This document shows, piece by piece, positions 45,628 through 54,056 of a stretch of DNA of 64,000 bases. Positions within the stretch are counted from its first letter, which is position 1. Every line of letters starts with the position of its first letter. The stretch is from Nostoc sp. PCC 7107 (lineage in GTDB: Bacteria > Cyanobacteriota > Cyanobacteriia > Cyanobacteriales > Nostocaceae): the NCBI RefSeq assembly GCF_000316625.1, contig NC_019676.1, positions 4,854,501 to 4,918,500 of the forward strand, read 5' to 3'. The notes under the pieces were generated by a model, which made no database searches, was not told where the DNA came from, and was given only the letters and a program-made list of their open reading frames with translations. Made by a program: the position numbers and the translations under genes.

Positions 45628-46845
45628 ATGACTACCAATATCCTAGACAATATAGACCTGCGGACATTGGGGGAACTCCTGGAACAGGCGCGTAAAAAGT
45701 GCGGCATGACTCAGGCTGATGCAGCGAAGGTCATTGATGTTTCACGTACCACTATGGTTGCCATCGAGAAAGGGGAGCGCCGTATTAAGTCAACTGAACT
45801 GATTCAGCTTGCTCGTGCCTACGGATGTTCTGTGAGTGACTTTGTAAGACCGCGCCCTGTGGTGCAACCTTTTGAAGTACAGTTCCGGGCAGTTTATCAG
45901 CGCAGTGAGAAGGAAGAGGCAGAAATTAAACCATTCATTCTTCACCTAGAGGAGTTGTGTCAGAATTACCTAGAACTAGAGAAGATTATAGATGCAGCAC
46001 TACCGCAGAACTACCCTTTGGAATATGAGGTGAAAAATCTGCCGATCAAGGCTGCTGCGGAAAATATAGCAGTTGCGGAGCGTCAACGCCTTGGACTAGG
46101 GGACGGCCCCATTCCACGTCTTCGGGACATTCTAGAGCAAGATGTGGGACTCCGTATTTTCTATCTGAAGATGCCCACAAAATACTCAGAAGTTTACAGC
46201 TACAACGAAGAACTCGGCGGCTGTATGGCAATTAACGCACTTCACCCAGAAGAGCGACGACGTTGGTCAATGGCTCATGGATACCTTCATTTTTTGGCAC
46301 ATCGGCGAAAACCTGAATTCCACTTTGATGATCAGTATCAACGAGTTCCAGAAAGCGAGCAACTAGCGGAAACTTTCTCAAAATATTTTCTAATGCCTAC
46401 CAGTGGATTGCTTAAACGGTTTAATGATATGTGCCGTACACATAGTGAATTCAAATTCACTCCTACCAATCTTTTTACACTGGCACATTACTATGGTGTT
46501 TCCATAGAAGCACTTGTTCATCGTTTAGAGGAAATGGAACTTCTGCGTTCAGGAACTTGGAATAAATTGCAAGACCGGGGTTTGAAAGTCAGAAAGGTGC
46601 AAAAGGAACTTGGCTTAGAAGAAATCCCACAGCGCCCTGACATGATGCCACTCCACTATCAACGGTTGGCGATTGAGGCACTAGATCAGGGACTGATCAC
46701 TGAAGGGCGTTTTGCGGATTTTTTCAATGTTGACCGCTTAGAAGCCCGCTGTATTGCAGAGAAATTGCGAGAGAAATTCTTGGAGGATTCAAGTGCAATG
46801 TTGCAAGAAACCGTTGATTTCGACCTGTGCCAGATGCAGGAATGA
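45628..46845 (+). CDS. Cassette gene 3: XRE regulator with ImmA/IrrE-like domain lacking the HExxH Glu
   Basis: 405 residues. Residues about 5-60 are an XRE helix-turn-helix (LGELLEQARKKCGMTQADAAKVIDVSRTTMVAIEKGERR). Residues about 140-320 follow the ImmA/IrrE (COG2856) metallopeptidase pattern (LRIFYLKM, RRWSMAHGYLHFLAHR, LAETFSKYFLMP), but the HExxH motif reads HGYLH (residues 217-221), so the catalytic Glu is Gly. GAGGG 9 nt upstream favours the ATG at 45628; an ATG at 45589 overlapping the previous gene is also possible. ImmA-type proteins normally cleave a repressor; this one may sense without cleaving. Confidence 0.85.
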   Translation: MTTNILDNIDLRTLGELLEQARKKCGMTQADAAKVIDVSRTTMVAIEKGERRIKSTELIQLARAYGCSVSDFVRPRPVVQPFEVQFRAVYQRSEKEEAEIKPFILHLEELCQNYLELEKIIDAALPQNYPLEYEVKNLPIKAAAENIAVAERQRLGLGDGPIPRLRDILEQDVGLRIFYLKMPTKYSEVYSYNEELGGCMAINALHPEERRRWSMAHGYLHFLAHRRKPEFHFDDQYQRVPESEQLAETFSKYFLMPTSGLLKRFNDMCRTHSEFKFTPTNLFTLAHYYGVSIEALVHRLEEMELLRSGTWNKLQDRGLKVRKVQKELGLEEIPQRPDMMPLHYQRLAIEALDQGLITEGRFADFFNVDRLEARCIAEKLREKFLEDSSAMLQETVDFDLCQMQE

Positions 46846-46860
46846 TGGAAGTGAGAAAAT

Positions 46861-47412
46861 ATGTATATTGCTCACTCCCATGTTCTTCTTGATGCCTGTT
46901 GCGTTCTAAACTTTTGTGCTTCGGGCAAATTTCTTGACATCTTGAAATCAATTTCTGCTGAAGTTGTAGTCACAACAGTTGTGCAAGAACGTGAGTTAAA
47001 GACGCTCCAACGCCTTAAGGATGAAGAAAATGAGGGTGCGACTCAATTCGAGGCAGCCATTTCACAGGGTCTACTTACAGTTGTGGATTTCGAGTCAGAA
47101 GAGGAAGTGGAATCTTATGTAAACTACGCCGCAATTCTCAGAGATGATGGCGAGTCTGCCACTTGTGCGATCGCAATTCACCGAGGATGGGCAGTAGCAA
47201 CTGACGACAAACGAGCTATCAAGTTTTTTCAGCAATCAGCACCGTACATTCAGGTTTTATCAACCCCGGATGTAATAAAACACTGGTCAGAGGAAGCAGA
47301 TGTTGATTTGTCTTTACTACGTGATGCTCTTAATGCAATTCAGGTCAAAGGCCGCTATTCCCCAGATAGAAATCATCCTCTAAGAAGCTGGTGGGAAGCA
47401 GCATTAAAATAA
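46861..47412 (+). CDS. Cassette gene 4: PIN-like domain protein
   Basis: 183 residues. The N-terminus HVLLDACCVLNFCASGK has the first PIN acidic residue (Asp in LLDA), RDDGESATCAIAIHRG gives the second acidic site and VATDDKRAIKFF the third, as in PIN-family (DUF3368-like) ribonucleases. Gene 4 begins 15 bp after gene 3, with GGAAGTGAG before the ATG. PIN proteins are frequent toxins, usually paired with a small antitoxin; the partner here would have to be the XRE/ImmA-like protein. Catalytic integrity looks intact, but activity is inferred. Confidence 0.82.
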   Translation: MYIAHSHVLLDACCVLNFCASGKFLDILKSISAEVVVTTVVQERELKTLQRLKDEENEGATQFEAAISQGLLTVVDFESEEEVESYVNYAAILRDDGESATCAIAIHRGWAVATDDKRAIKFFQQSAPYIQVLSTPDVIKHWSEEADVDLSLLRDALNAIQVKGRYSPDRNHPLRSWWEAALK

Positions 47413-47443
47413 TATTTTAGATTAGAATTAACTTCACATAAGT

Positions 47444-47794
47444 TTAAATCCCAACAGCTTTGTCAAAGCGCAACATTTCTAAAGAGCGATCGCCATATAC
47501 CCCCTCAATCTGTTGGCGACAGCAATCTATAGCAAAATCATTAAGTTCTTCTGGTTCAATCCCATACATATCCTGAAATGCCTCAACTTCTACCCGACAG
47601 AACCGCGGACGATTGGGGTAAATCTGGCATTCTCTTGTATCGTGGTCGAAATTAATGCACCAGCCATCTTTACCTACCATACTCAGATAAAGTTCTAACT
47701 CCTCTGGTAAGAGATATTCCTCTAAATCGGGGCGTTCTGCTGGGTCGAGATTACAGCAGGCTCCACATTGTTTGACACATTGCCAGTTTGCCAT
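47444..47794 (-). CDS. YkgJ family Cys-cluster protein
   Basis: 116 residues. It shows the CxxCxxCC-type cluster at the start (CVKQCGACCNL) and two more cysteines (GWCINFD ... CQIYPNRPRFCR), the pattern of YkgJ/UPF0153 zinc- or iron-chelating proteins. Function unknown. It is convergent with the cassette's last gene and divergent from psb30. Confidence 0.9.
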   Translation of the reverse strand: MANWQCVKQCGACCNLDPAERPDLEEYLLPEELELYLSMVGKDGWCINFDHDTRECQIYPNRPRFCRVEVEAFQDMYGIEPEELNDFAIDCCRQQIEGVYGDRSLEMLRFDKAVGI

Positions 47795-47924
47795 TTTATG
47801 TTTTTTCCTATAATTTTGTTAAGTAAATTAAAACTCGCATACCATTGCCGGATATGATCAAATGCGGGTTTTGCAACTGATTGATTATCGAACTGTTTTA
47901 AGATAATTGGGAGGAAAGAGAAAA

Positions 47925-48059
47925 ATGTTTGACGGTATCATTAGCGCTGTCACCAGTATCAATTGGGAAGTTATTTTCCAGCTACTCTCTGTAGCACTAA
48001 TTGTCATTGCTGGGCCTGCTGTAATTTTTGTTTTGGCTTTTCGCAACGGCAACCTGTAA
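47925..48059 (+). CDS. psb30: Photosystem II reaction centre protein Psb30 (Ycf12)
   Basis: 44 residues, below usual ORF cut-offs. The single membrane helix and C-terminus [31 protein letters not shown] match Ycf12/Psb30, a peripheral PSII subunit near PsbK and PsbZ that stabilises the complex. GGGAGGAAAGAG is a strong ribosome-binding site 7-9 nt before the ATG. A single-gene transcript between YkgJ and recJ is likely. Confidence 0.92.
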   Translation: MFDGIISAVTSINWEVIFQLLSVALIVIAGPAVIFVLAFRNGNL

Positions 48060-48104
48060 TAGTTTCAAGTGCTGAGTGCTGAGTGCTGAGTGAAACATCA
48101 GTAT

Positions 48105-50222
48105 TCATGACTCAGCATTTATGTATGATAATGCTTGCAAGGCTGCTTGGATAATGGAATCATACTGTGGTTGAGAGATATCAACCTCTATAGCCTCTTC
48201 ACGACTGGTTCCCAATAGACCGATTATGCTGCCTGGGTGCATGACGAGAATTTTGCCTTCAGGATTTTTGATTCTGAGTTCCGGTAAATAATTATTTTGA
48301 TAAATACCACAAGTATATTGACGTTCCTGGTAATGAAAGGTGGTTTTGAGTGGGTGAGTTTTTGGCGAAGTGTAGAAGATTTGAGAGGAGATTGTTGTTA
48401 ATCTCACTCCTAGCAACTCCAACTCAATGGTAGTGTTACCGTTAAAAGTATTTTCCCGTAACTTGTAAGCCACATCAACTCGCTGGGGTAAGGGGTAATA
48501 ATCGCGCCAACGCCAAGCGATCGCCTTAATTGTATACTGCTGATTATTGATAGTTTGGGCGAGTTTCACCTTAATATGACCCTTCCCCACAATTTGCTGT
48601 TCGATAACTTGGACATTTGCTGTCCAAAAAACTGGATCGGGGTTATCGATACCGCAAGGATGGAGAGCATTTAATTGTTGGAAAAGCTGGTGATTGATGT
48701 GATCAAAATTAGCTTGAGCATCAATTTTGAGCAGTGGTTTGAGGTGTTGCGGTTCTAGACACTGATTAGCAAAATCAATTAAACGCGATCGCACTAATTC
48801 TAAATTTTCTGCTGGTAATGAAAAACCACCCGCCGCTTTGTGACCGCCAAATTTGCCTAACAAATCTCGACAGTATTCTAACGCCTCAAACACATGAAAC
48901 TCAGGAATTCCCCGTGCCGAACCACGGATGTGTCCTGCATCTTCATAAGTACCAATAAATACAGGCACACCATAGCGTTCTACCAAGCGAGAGGCAACAA
49001 TCCCAATTACCCCATGATGCCACTCAGGTTGCACAACAACTAATACCCGGTCTTGGGGTAAAGACGCAGTAAATTCTGATTCTACATAAGCGATCGCTTC
49101 TTGTTCAATCTCCTCGCACATTTGCTGACGACTGGTGTTTGTTTGTTCACACTGCATTGCTCTTGTCAACGCAATTCCCATATCATCCGTAGTCAGCAAA
49201 TCAATCACCGTCTGCGGATCACCAATGCGACCAACAGCATTAATGCGTGGGCCAAGACGAAAGCCAATATCTTCAGGTTTAAGTGATTTAGAAGAATTTT
49301 TCTTCCCTGCGCCCTGGGTGAGCGAAGTCGCACCACTGCTTCTCGGCTCCCCGGCTTCCTTCGCTTGCACACCCCCTATTTGAATTAATGCTTGCACACC
49401 AGGTAATCTAGATTTAGGCAGATGTTTTAAACCACGTTTTACCCAACGACGATTGACACCAGTTAAAGGCGCTAAATCTGCAATGGTTCCCAGAGTGAAT
49501 AATTCTAGCATTGGCTGAATTAAGCCTCTGGTTTCGCCTAGCTGCTGTGCGAGACAAACCGCCAAAATATATGCAACACCAACACCAGCCACACCGCGAT
49601 AAGGTGAAGATTCGGCGATGAGTTTGGGGTTGAGAATAGCGTCAGCTGGGGGTAATTGTTGCGGGATGTCGTGGTGGTCGGTGACAATTACCTTTACGCC
49701 GAGTTCTCTGGCTCTAGCGATCGGTTCATAAGCAGAGATACCATTATCGACAGTGAGAATTAGTTTGACACCTTCACTGTGAAATTCTTCAACGATGCGT
49801 TTGTTAATCCCGTAACCTTCGTGCATTCGACTAGGGATAGCATAATCTACCCGTGCGCCCAAAGCTCGGAGACTCCGCAATAATAATGCAGTGCTAGTCA
49901 TACCATCTGCATCATAGTCTCCACAGATAGCGATTTTACTTTGAGATGCGATCGCCTCTTGCAGCAACTCCACACTCATCGCCAAATCGGGAAATTCTTC
50001 TAACGGCGAAGGTAAAACTATCGATTCTGGCTCTAAAAATGCTTGTGCTTGCGCTGGTGTTTCAATCCCACGATTGATTAATAACTGGCTGATGATGGGG
50101 GAGAGATTAGTTAAACTTGCTAGTTTTTCAGCTAACTCTACTTTTTGTGGGTAAATTTGCCAACGCTGATTTGGTAAGCGTCTGCGAATTTGTGAACGTT
50201 CTGTTAAAGGTCGGTCTAGCAC
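48105..50222 (-). CDS. recJ: Single-stranded-DNA-specific exonuclease RecJ
   Basis: 705 residues, 5'-3' exonuclease in recombination and mismatch repair. DHH-domain motifs: ICGDYDADGMTSTALLL, LTVDNGIS, VTDHHDIP; DHHA1 part: GHIRGSARGIPEFHVFEAL and GGHKAAGGFSL; the OB-like C-terminal domain follows. Residues about 281-309 (EAGEPRSSGATSLTQ... region) form an extra Gly/Ser-rich stretch between IQIGG and KPEDIGFRLGPRINAVGR, encoded by unusually GC-rich DNA at 49297-49380 and absent from the family pattern, which suggests an in-frame insertion. Confidence 0.93.
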   Translation of the reverse strand: MLDRPLTERSQIRRRLPNQRWQIYPQKVELAEKLASLTNLSPIISQLLINRGIETPAQAQAFLEPESIVLPSPLEEFPDLAMSVELLQEAIASQSKIAICGDYDADGMTSTALLLRSLRALGARVDYAIPSRMHEGYGINKRIVEEFHSEGVKLILTVDNGISAYEPIARARELGVKVIVTDHHDIPQQLPPADAILNPKLIAESSPYRGVAGVGVAYILAVCLAQQLGETRGLIQPMLELFTLGTIADLAPLTGVNRRWVKRGLKHLPKSRLPGVQALIQIGGVQAKEAGEPRSSGATSLTQGAGKKNSSKSLKPEDIGFRLGPRINAVGRIGDPQTVIDLLTTDDMGIALTRAMQCEQTNTSRQQMCEEIEQEAIAYVESEFTASLPQDRVLVVVQPEWHHGVIGIVASRLVERYGVPVFIGTYEDAGHIRGSARGIPEFHVFEALEYCRDLLGKFGGHKAAGGFSLPAENLELVRSRLIDFANQCLEPQHLKPLLKIDAQANFDHINHQLFQQLNALHPCGIDNPDPVFWTANVQVIEQQIVGKGHIKVKLAQTINNQQYTIKAIAWRWRDYYPLPQRVDVAYKLRENTFNGNTTIELELLGVRLTTISSQIFYTSPKTHPLKTTFHYQERQYTCGIYQNNYLPELRIKNPEGKILVMHPGSIIGLLGTSREEAIEVDISQPQYDSIIQAALQALSYINAES
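49297..49380. repeat. GC-rich repeat-like insertion inside recJ
   Basis: The segment containing ctgggtgagcgaagtcgcac and cttctcggctccccggcttc is much richer in G+C than its flanks and resembles dispersed cyanobacterial repeats rather than coding DNA. It adds about 28 codons to recJ without breaking the frame. Confidence 0.6.
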
Positions 50223-50330
50223 GATGAAGGACGAGAGTTGGGAGTTGTTGCGTAACTCTTAACTGATAGCACTTTTCAAACACATTATATTATTGATTGT
50301 TAAGAATCGATTTATTTCATCAAGGTTTTT

Positions 50331-50361
50331 TGTCTCACGCAAAGGCGCAAAGGCGCAAAGA
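50331..50361. repeat. Dispersed CGCAAAGG repeat
   Basis: tctcacgcaaaggcgcaaag followed by gcgcaaag matches the interior of the MITE-like element at 37060-37090. It lies in the spacer between recJ and the ABM monooxygenase gene. Confidence 0.7.
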
Positions 50362-50393
50362 AAAGCTCGCTAATTTTAAATGAAAAACAAAAA

Positions 50394-50417
50394 GGTGTAA
50401 CTTCAAGTAGTTACACC
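50394..50417 (-). terminator. Intrinsic terminator after ABM gene
   Basis: GGTGTAACT (50394-50402) and AGTTACACC (50409-50417) form a 9-bp stem; the minus strand continues TTTTTGTTTTTC. It lies 24 bp past the stop codon of the minus-strand gene. Confidence 0.9.
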
Positions 50418-50440
50418 CTTAAATCAACTAAAACCTTAGT

Positions 50441-50731
50441 TTATAAAATAGGTTCAAAATGTTCAACCGTCGGAAACGGTTTATAGAAATGGTGAAGTAG
50501 TAGTTTCCATTGCTGATATTCAGGTGAACCTCTAAACCCGATTGTATGCGCCTCTAAAGTTTCCCATTTCACCAACAATAAATATTTTCCCCTGACTTCT
50601 AAACATTTATGAAGTTCATGGGATATGTAGCCATTCATTGATGAAATGAGAGGTGAAGCTTGTTGGAAAGCGGTTTCAAAATCTTGCTCTGTACCAGCTT
50701 TGACATTGAGGATTACTGCTTCCAGAATCAT
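50441..50731 (-). CDS. Antibiotic biosynthesis monooxygenase (ABM) domain protein
   Basis: 96 residues, the full length of a single dimeric ABM ferredoxin-like fold: MILEAVILNVKAGTEQDFETAF, GYISHELHKCLEVRGKYLLLVKWETLEAH and WKLLLHHFYKPFPTVEHF. Members range from quinol monooxygenases and heme-degrading enzymes to proteins with no known activity, so the substrate is unassigned. It lies 9 bp downstream of the secreted hypothetical gene, indicating one operon. Confidence 0.88.
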   Translation of the reverse strand: MILEAVILNVKAGTEQDFETAFQQASPLISSMNGYISHELHKCLEVRGKYLLLVKWETLEAHTIGFRGSPEYQQWKLLLHHFYKPFPTVEHFEPIL

Positions 50732-50740
50732 AATGTAAGA

Positions 50741-51166
50741 TTACAAAACATTTATCCTACCATCATCTTGAATGTACACCGAGCGATCGCCAGGAACCCG
50801 CGCAGTCGGGCGCAGTTCTACTCGCAAGGTGGCTAAATTAGGTCGAGAAAGATTAGCTTGTATTGACCTACCCGTATTATCCCAAAAGATTAAAGATGTG
50901 TTTGGCTCAGTACCTTCTAGCTGATCTAAATATAAATTTTGTCCAGGATTTAGAGAAACCGGGTCAGTAACTGACGGTTTTTGTAGTTGAAGCACACGGG
51001 GTGTTCTGTTAACTACTTGCACGCGGATACGTTGCCCTGGTGTAAATTGAAGTGGAGCCTTACCACAGTTAGACGAACAAGTTCCCGCCATTGAAATCTT
51101 AGAATCATTGCTGGCTGTCAACAGCATAGTAGCGGTAATTAAAAAAGCTGATATTAATTTAGACAT
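50741..51166 (-). CDS. Secreted hypothetical protein
   Basis: 141 residues with an N-terminal signal peptide (ISAFLITATMLLTASNDS). The mature part has two Cys close together (GTCSSNCGKAPLQF) that could form a disulfide, then a beta-rich domain (IRVQVVNRTPRVLQLQKPSV ... LYLDQLEGTEPNTSLIFWDN). I do not recognise a family. Co-transcribed with the downstream ABM gene by spacing. Confidence 0.72.
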   Translation of the reverse strand: MSKLISAFLITATMLLTASNDSKISMAGTCSSNCGKAPLQFTPGQRIRVQVVNRTPRVLQLQKPSVTDPVSLNPGQNLYLDQLEGTEPNTSLIFWDNTGRSIQANLSRPNLATLRVELRPTARVPGDRSVYIQDDGRINVL

Positions 51167-51320
51167 AACAGAATTTACACAGTTAGTATTTATGTAGATT
51201 TGAATACCTCAGCGTAACACCGTACTTAATAAATTGTGTATTAGTGTAAATCCTGATGCGAAAAAAGTGCTGAGTGCTGAGTCATTCACAACTCTCACAT
51301 CTCATCCTCTCTGCGACTCC

Positions 51321-51372
51321 GCGCTACGCCAGTTTGCTCAAGTCGGGAAACCCGCCCACGCAACTGGCTCCT
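51321..51372. repeat. Palindromic dispersed repeat, copy 2
   Basis: Outer arms GCCAGTT (51328-51334) and AACTGGC (51362-51368), inner stem CGGG-AAA-CCCG (51344-51354). Compared with copy 1 at 4291, paired bases changed together in both stems, which supports selection or recent spread of the hairpin. Confidence 0.75.
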
Positions 51373-51446
51373 CTGCGTGAGACATTCTAAAAATGTTGGG
51401 TTACAGCACAAAACTCATCCGTGCGCCTGCACCTAACCGACCATCA

Positions 51447-52238
51447 TTATTTGCTTTCCTGCATACTTCTGACAATTTTAGTCACAAGTTTTCTGGGAGT
51501 GAATCTAACTGTTTCCGTGAGTAGTTTATTTTTCAAGCCAGGAACAACCACAGTTTTATTATCAAACAAAGCTTCGTAGCCGATTTTCGCCACAGTTTCC
51601 GCATCCATAATTTTTTGCCCGCTGACAAGTTTCGAGTCTTCCATCGCGGCGCGTTTTTGGAAATTTGATTCTGTCGGCCCTGGACACAAAGCAGTTACAG
51701 ACACACCTGTACCTTCTAATTCATTAGCGATCGCTTCTGAAAATGATAATACATAAGCCTTACTCGCATAATAAACCGCCATTAAAGGGCCTGGTTGAAA
51801 AGCCGCAGTCGAAGCCAAATTCAAAATTTTGCCATAACCTTGCTTCACCATATCCTTGAGAAACAACTTAGTTAAATGAGTCAGACACATCACATTAACT
51901 TGCAGCATTTGTAATTCCGCAGTTAAATCTGTTTCGTTAAACAAACCATAGCTGGCAAATCCCGCATTGTTAATCAGAATATCAACCTTAATTGATGCCT
52001 GTTGTAACTCAGCAAAAACTTCTTCTGGTGCAGCAGGATTCGCCAAATCTTTAGCGATAACTTTGACATCAATCCTAAAGTTAGTTCTTAATTCAGCAGC
52101 AATTTGATGGAGTTTTTGCTCACTTCTAGCGACTAATACCAAATTGTACTTATCTTGAGCAAATAACTTGACAAATTCATAGCCAATCCCACCAGAAGCA
52201 CCAGTAATCAGCGCAGTTTTTTTGCGATCGCTTTGCAT
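51447..52238 (-). CDS. Short-chain dehydrogenase/reductase
   Basis: 263 residues, classical SDR. Cofactor motif TGASGGIGYEF (residues 13-23, TGxxxGIG), NNAG at ILINNAGFASYG, catalytic Ser/Tyr/Lys in ASTAAF ... YYASKAYVLSF. It carries the LCPGPTESNF segment seen in DltE/YqjQ-like SDRs, NADP(H)-dependent by the Arg in ARSEQK. The substrate is unknown. Confidence 0.92.
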   Translation of the reverse strand: MQSDRKKTALITGASGGIGYEFVKLFAQDKYNLVLVARSEQKLHQIAAELRTNFRIDVKVIAKDLANPAAPEEVFAELQQASIKVDILINNAGFASYGLFNETDLTAELQMLQVNVMCLTHLTKLFLKDMVKQGYGKILNLASTAAFQPGPLMAVYYASKAYVLSFSEAIANELEGTGVSVTALCPGPTESNFQKRAAMEDSKLVSGQKIMDAETVAKIGYEALFDNKTVVVPGLKNKLLTETVRFTPRKLVTKIVRSMQESK

Positions 52239-52395
52239 AACTTTACCCTAATTAAAATCAAGAAAACAAGAATAGTTAGCTATTACCCATGACGCATAAC
52301 TGACTACAGATAAATCAATCATGTTTCCTAAAACAACTCAAAAACTCTCTCTTACTCCTTTCCGTATACCTTAGCGCACCTCTGCGTTTAACAAA

Positions 52396-53811
52396 TTATT
52401 GCCATTGGGAAATTTCCAACTTAATTGCTGATTTTGTACCCACAACATCACGACCGCGCTGTGGTAAGAGAACATCAGCACCTACGCTGAGGTCAATATT
52501 TGGCTCTAAATTTTCCGAATTCCAACAGTATTTTGCTTTGTATGTATCATCTTCGGCTGTGACATCCACAATTAAATAATCAGACCATAAAGGTAACTGG
52601 TCGATGTGACTATCAAACAACCAATCTCTTTCTTTCTTCGTGAAAGAATGCAACGCCAAACGAATTGCATATCTACAAGTATTATTGGCATTAACTGCAT
52701 AGCGGGGGATTAAAAAAGCCGTAAACAGCGGTACAGGCTTATCTCTGGTTAATTCCACCGTAATGGGACAATAACGGTCAATCGCTTGTTCGTGTATAGG
52801 AGTAGGAAGACCACGCAAAGCCACCCTAACTTCCATTTGATAAAAAGTATTTTGGCGATCGCTTAATTCTACATTACTCAAGGATAGCTTTACCTTGATA
52901 TCACCAAACAAAAACCTTTGCAGATTTTGATAGGCTTCTTCCGAATTAACCATCCCATAGCGTCCGCCATGAGTCCGATGGATATAAGCTCGATGCGCTC
53001 CTCTAACATAAGCTTTATCTAGCTGAACTAAACCATCACTTTGTGTACCTACAGCCTTTTGTGACAAACCAGCACCACTTTCATAATCACGCGCATTCGT
53101 ACCAATAATACAAAAAACCCGGTCTGGTGAAAAAGCATCATCTAGACTTTGCGGGTCAAAAGTTTGTGGTAGTGAACGCATCGAGTTGAGTTTATTTTCG
53201 GGAGTGAAATATTCATACATTCTTTGGAGGCCAAAATCATCAGAATTATTCCATTTCACTGTATCTCTGAGACCTTCAATTAAGCCGCTACCAACTTGAA
53301 AATAAATCCCACCATGCGGTGTACCATAAGTAAATAATTTATCAATATGATCTTCAGCTTTTTCGCCGTTCTCTGGATAAATTTTTTGCATCAAACTGCG
53401 ACAGACAAGACCTCCCATTGAGTGAGCAATTAAATGAACTTTTTCTGCTCCACTTTCATGTTTTACAACATTAATTAAGTCTCTTAAACCCTTAGCTATT
53501 TCCTCCATTTCTAGTCTGACTGTATTTTTATCACCAAAACTAGGAGAAGTCATATCATAAAATCGATAAATCCAAATGGTTTTGATATTACTGCTCAACT
53601 GCTTATTATCAAACACAGGGCGATAACCGTGGTCAGCAATTAATCGCAACAATGGACTCTCGAAAAAAAACTTTTCGGGAGTACCTTTTTCTCCTACACG
53701 AATATGAGTTGAACCACTATTAAATCCATAGAATGGATCATTTACAGTTTGGTCAACATCTTTATCTGTACCTGCATAACCGCGAACATAAATAATTGGT
53801 AAATATTGCAT
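52396..53811 (-). CDS. Alpha/beta-hydrolase (lipase/PGAP1-like)
   Basis: 471 residues. Nucleophile elbow HLIAHSMGGLVCRSL with Ser near residue 132 in a lipase-type GxSxG (HSMGG) environment. Strand-opening YLPIIYVRGYAGT suits an oxyanion-hole region as in PGAP1 or lipase-like hydrolases. The C-terminal third (residues about 300-471) is beta-rich and unrecognised (SNVELSDRQNTFYQMEVRVALRGLP). No signal peptide is visible. Acts on an ester, probably lipid, but the substrate is inferred from the fold alone. Confidence 0.85.
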   Translation of the reverse strand: MQYLPIIYVRGYAGTDKDVDQTVNDPFYGFNSGSTHIRVGEKGTPEKFFFESPLLRLIADHGYRPVFDNKQLSSNIKTIWIYRFYDMTSPSFGDKNTVRLEMEEIAKGLRDLINVVKHESGAEKVHLIAHSMGGLVCRSLMQKIYPENGEKAEDHIDKLFTYGTPHGGIYFQVGSGLIEGLRDTVKWNNSDDFGLQRMYEYFTPENKLNSMRSLPQTFDPQSLDDAFSPDRVFCIIGTNARDYESGAGLSQKAVGTQSDGLVQLDKAYVRGAHRAYIHRTHGGRYGMVNSEEAYQNLQRFLFGDIKVKLSLSNVELSDRQNTFYQMEVRVALRGLPTPIHEQAIDRYCPITVELTRDKPVPLFTAFLIPRYAVNANNTCRYAIRLALHSFTKKERDWLFDSHIDQLPLWSDYLIVDVTAEDDTYKAKYCWNSENLEPNIDLSVGADVLLPQRGRDVVGTKSAIKLEISQWQ

Positions 53812-53857
53812 TGATATCCTCCATGTTTATTATTTGTCATTGGTCATTTGTAGATAA

Positions 53858-53950
53858 TAGGACTTACGCAAAAAACCTCTCAAACTCTCATTCCTCTGTG
53901 TCCTCTGCGTCTCTGTGGTTCGTTATTCCGTAACTTGTGCGTAAGTCCTA
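53858..53950. mobile_element. MITE-like element with 13-bp terminal inverted repeats
   Basis: TAGGACTTACGCA (53858-53870) and TGCGTAAGTCCTA (53938-53950) are perfect inverted repeats around 67 bp that include cctctgtgtcctctgcgtct. The outer TA on each side suits TA target duplication. It lies between the hydrolase and helicase genes and contains no coding sequence. Confidence 0.8.
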
Positions 53951-54056
53951 GATAAAATGCCCACAATCATTACACTTAAGGCTATAGTGAGTCTTCAAAT
54001 GCTTTGATTCCAATTACTTGAGAGTGTATTCTGATTGAATTTGACATGACAATGAT

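Noticed and set aside
43543-47412. Recent horizontal transfer of the cassette shown by base composition
   Set aside because: Two HIP1 sites occur within it and composition by eye is not clearly different, so I do not claim transfer on this ground.
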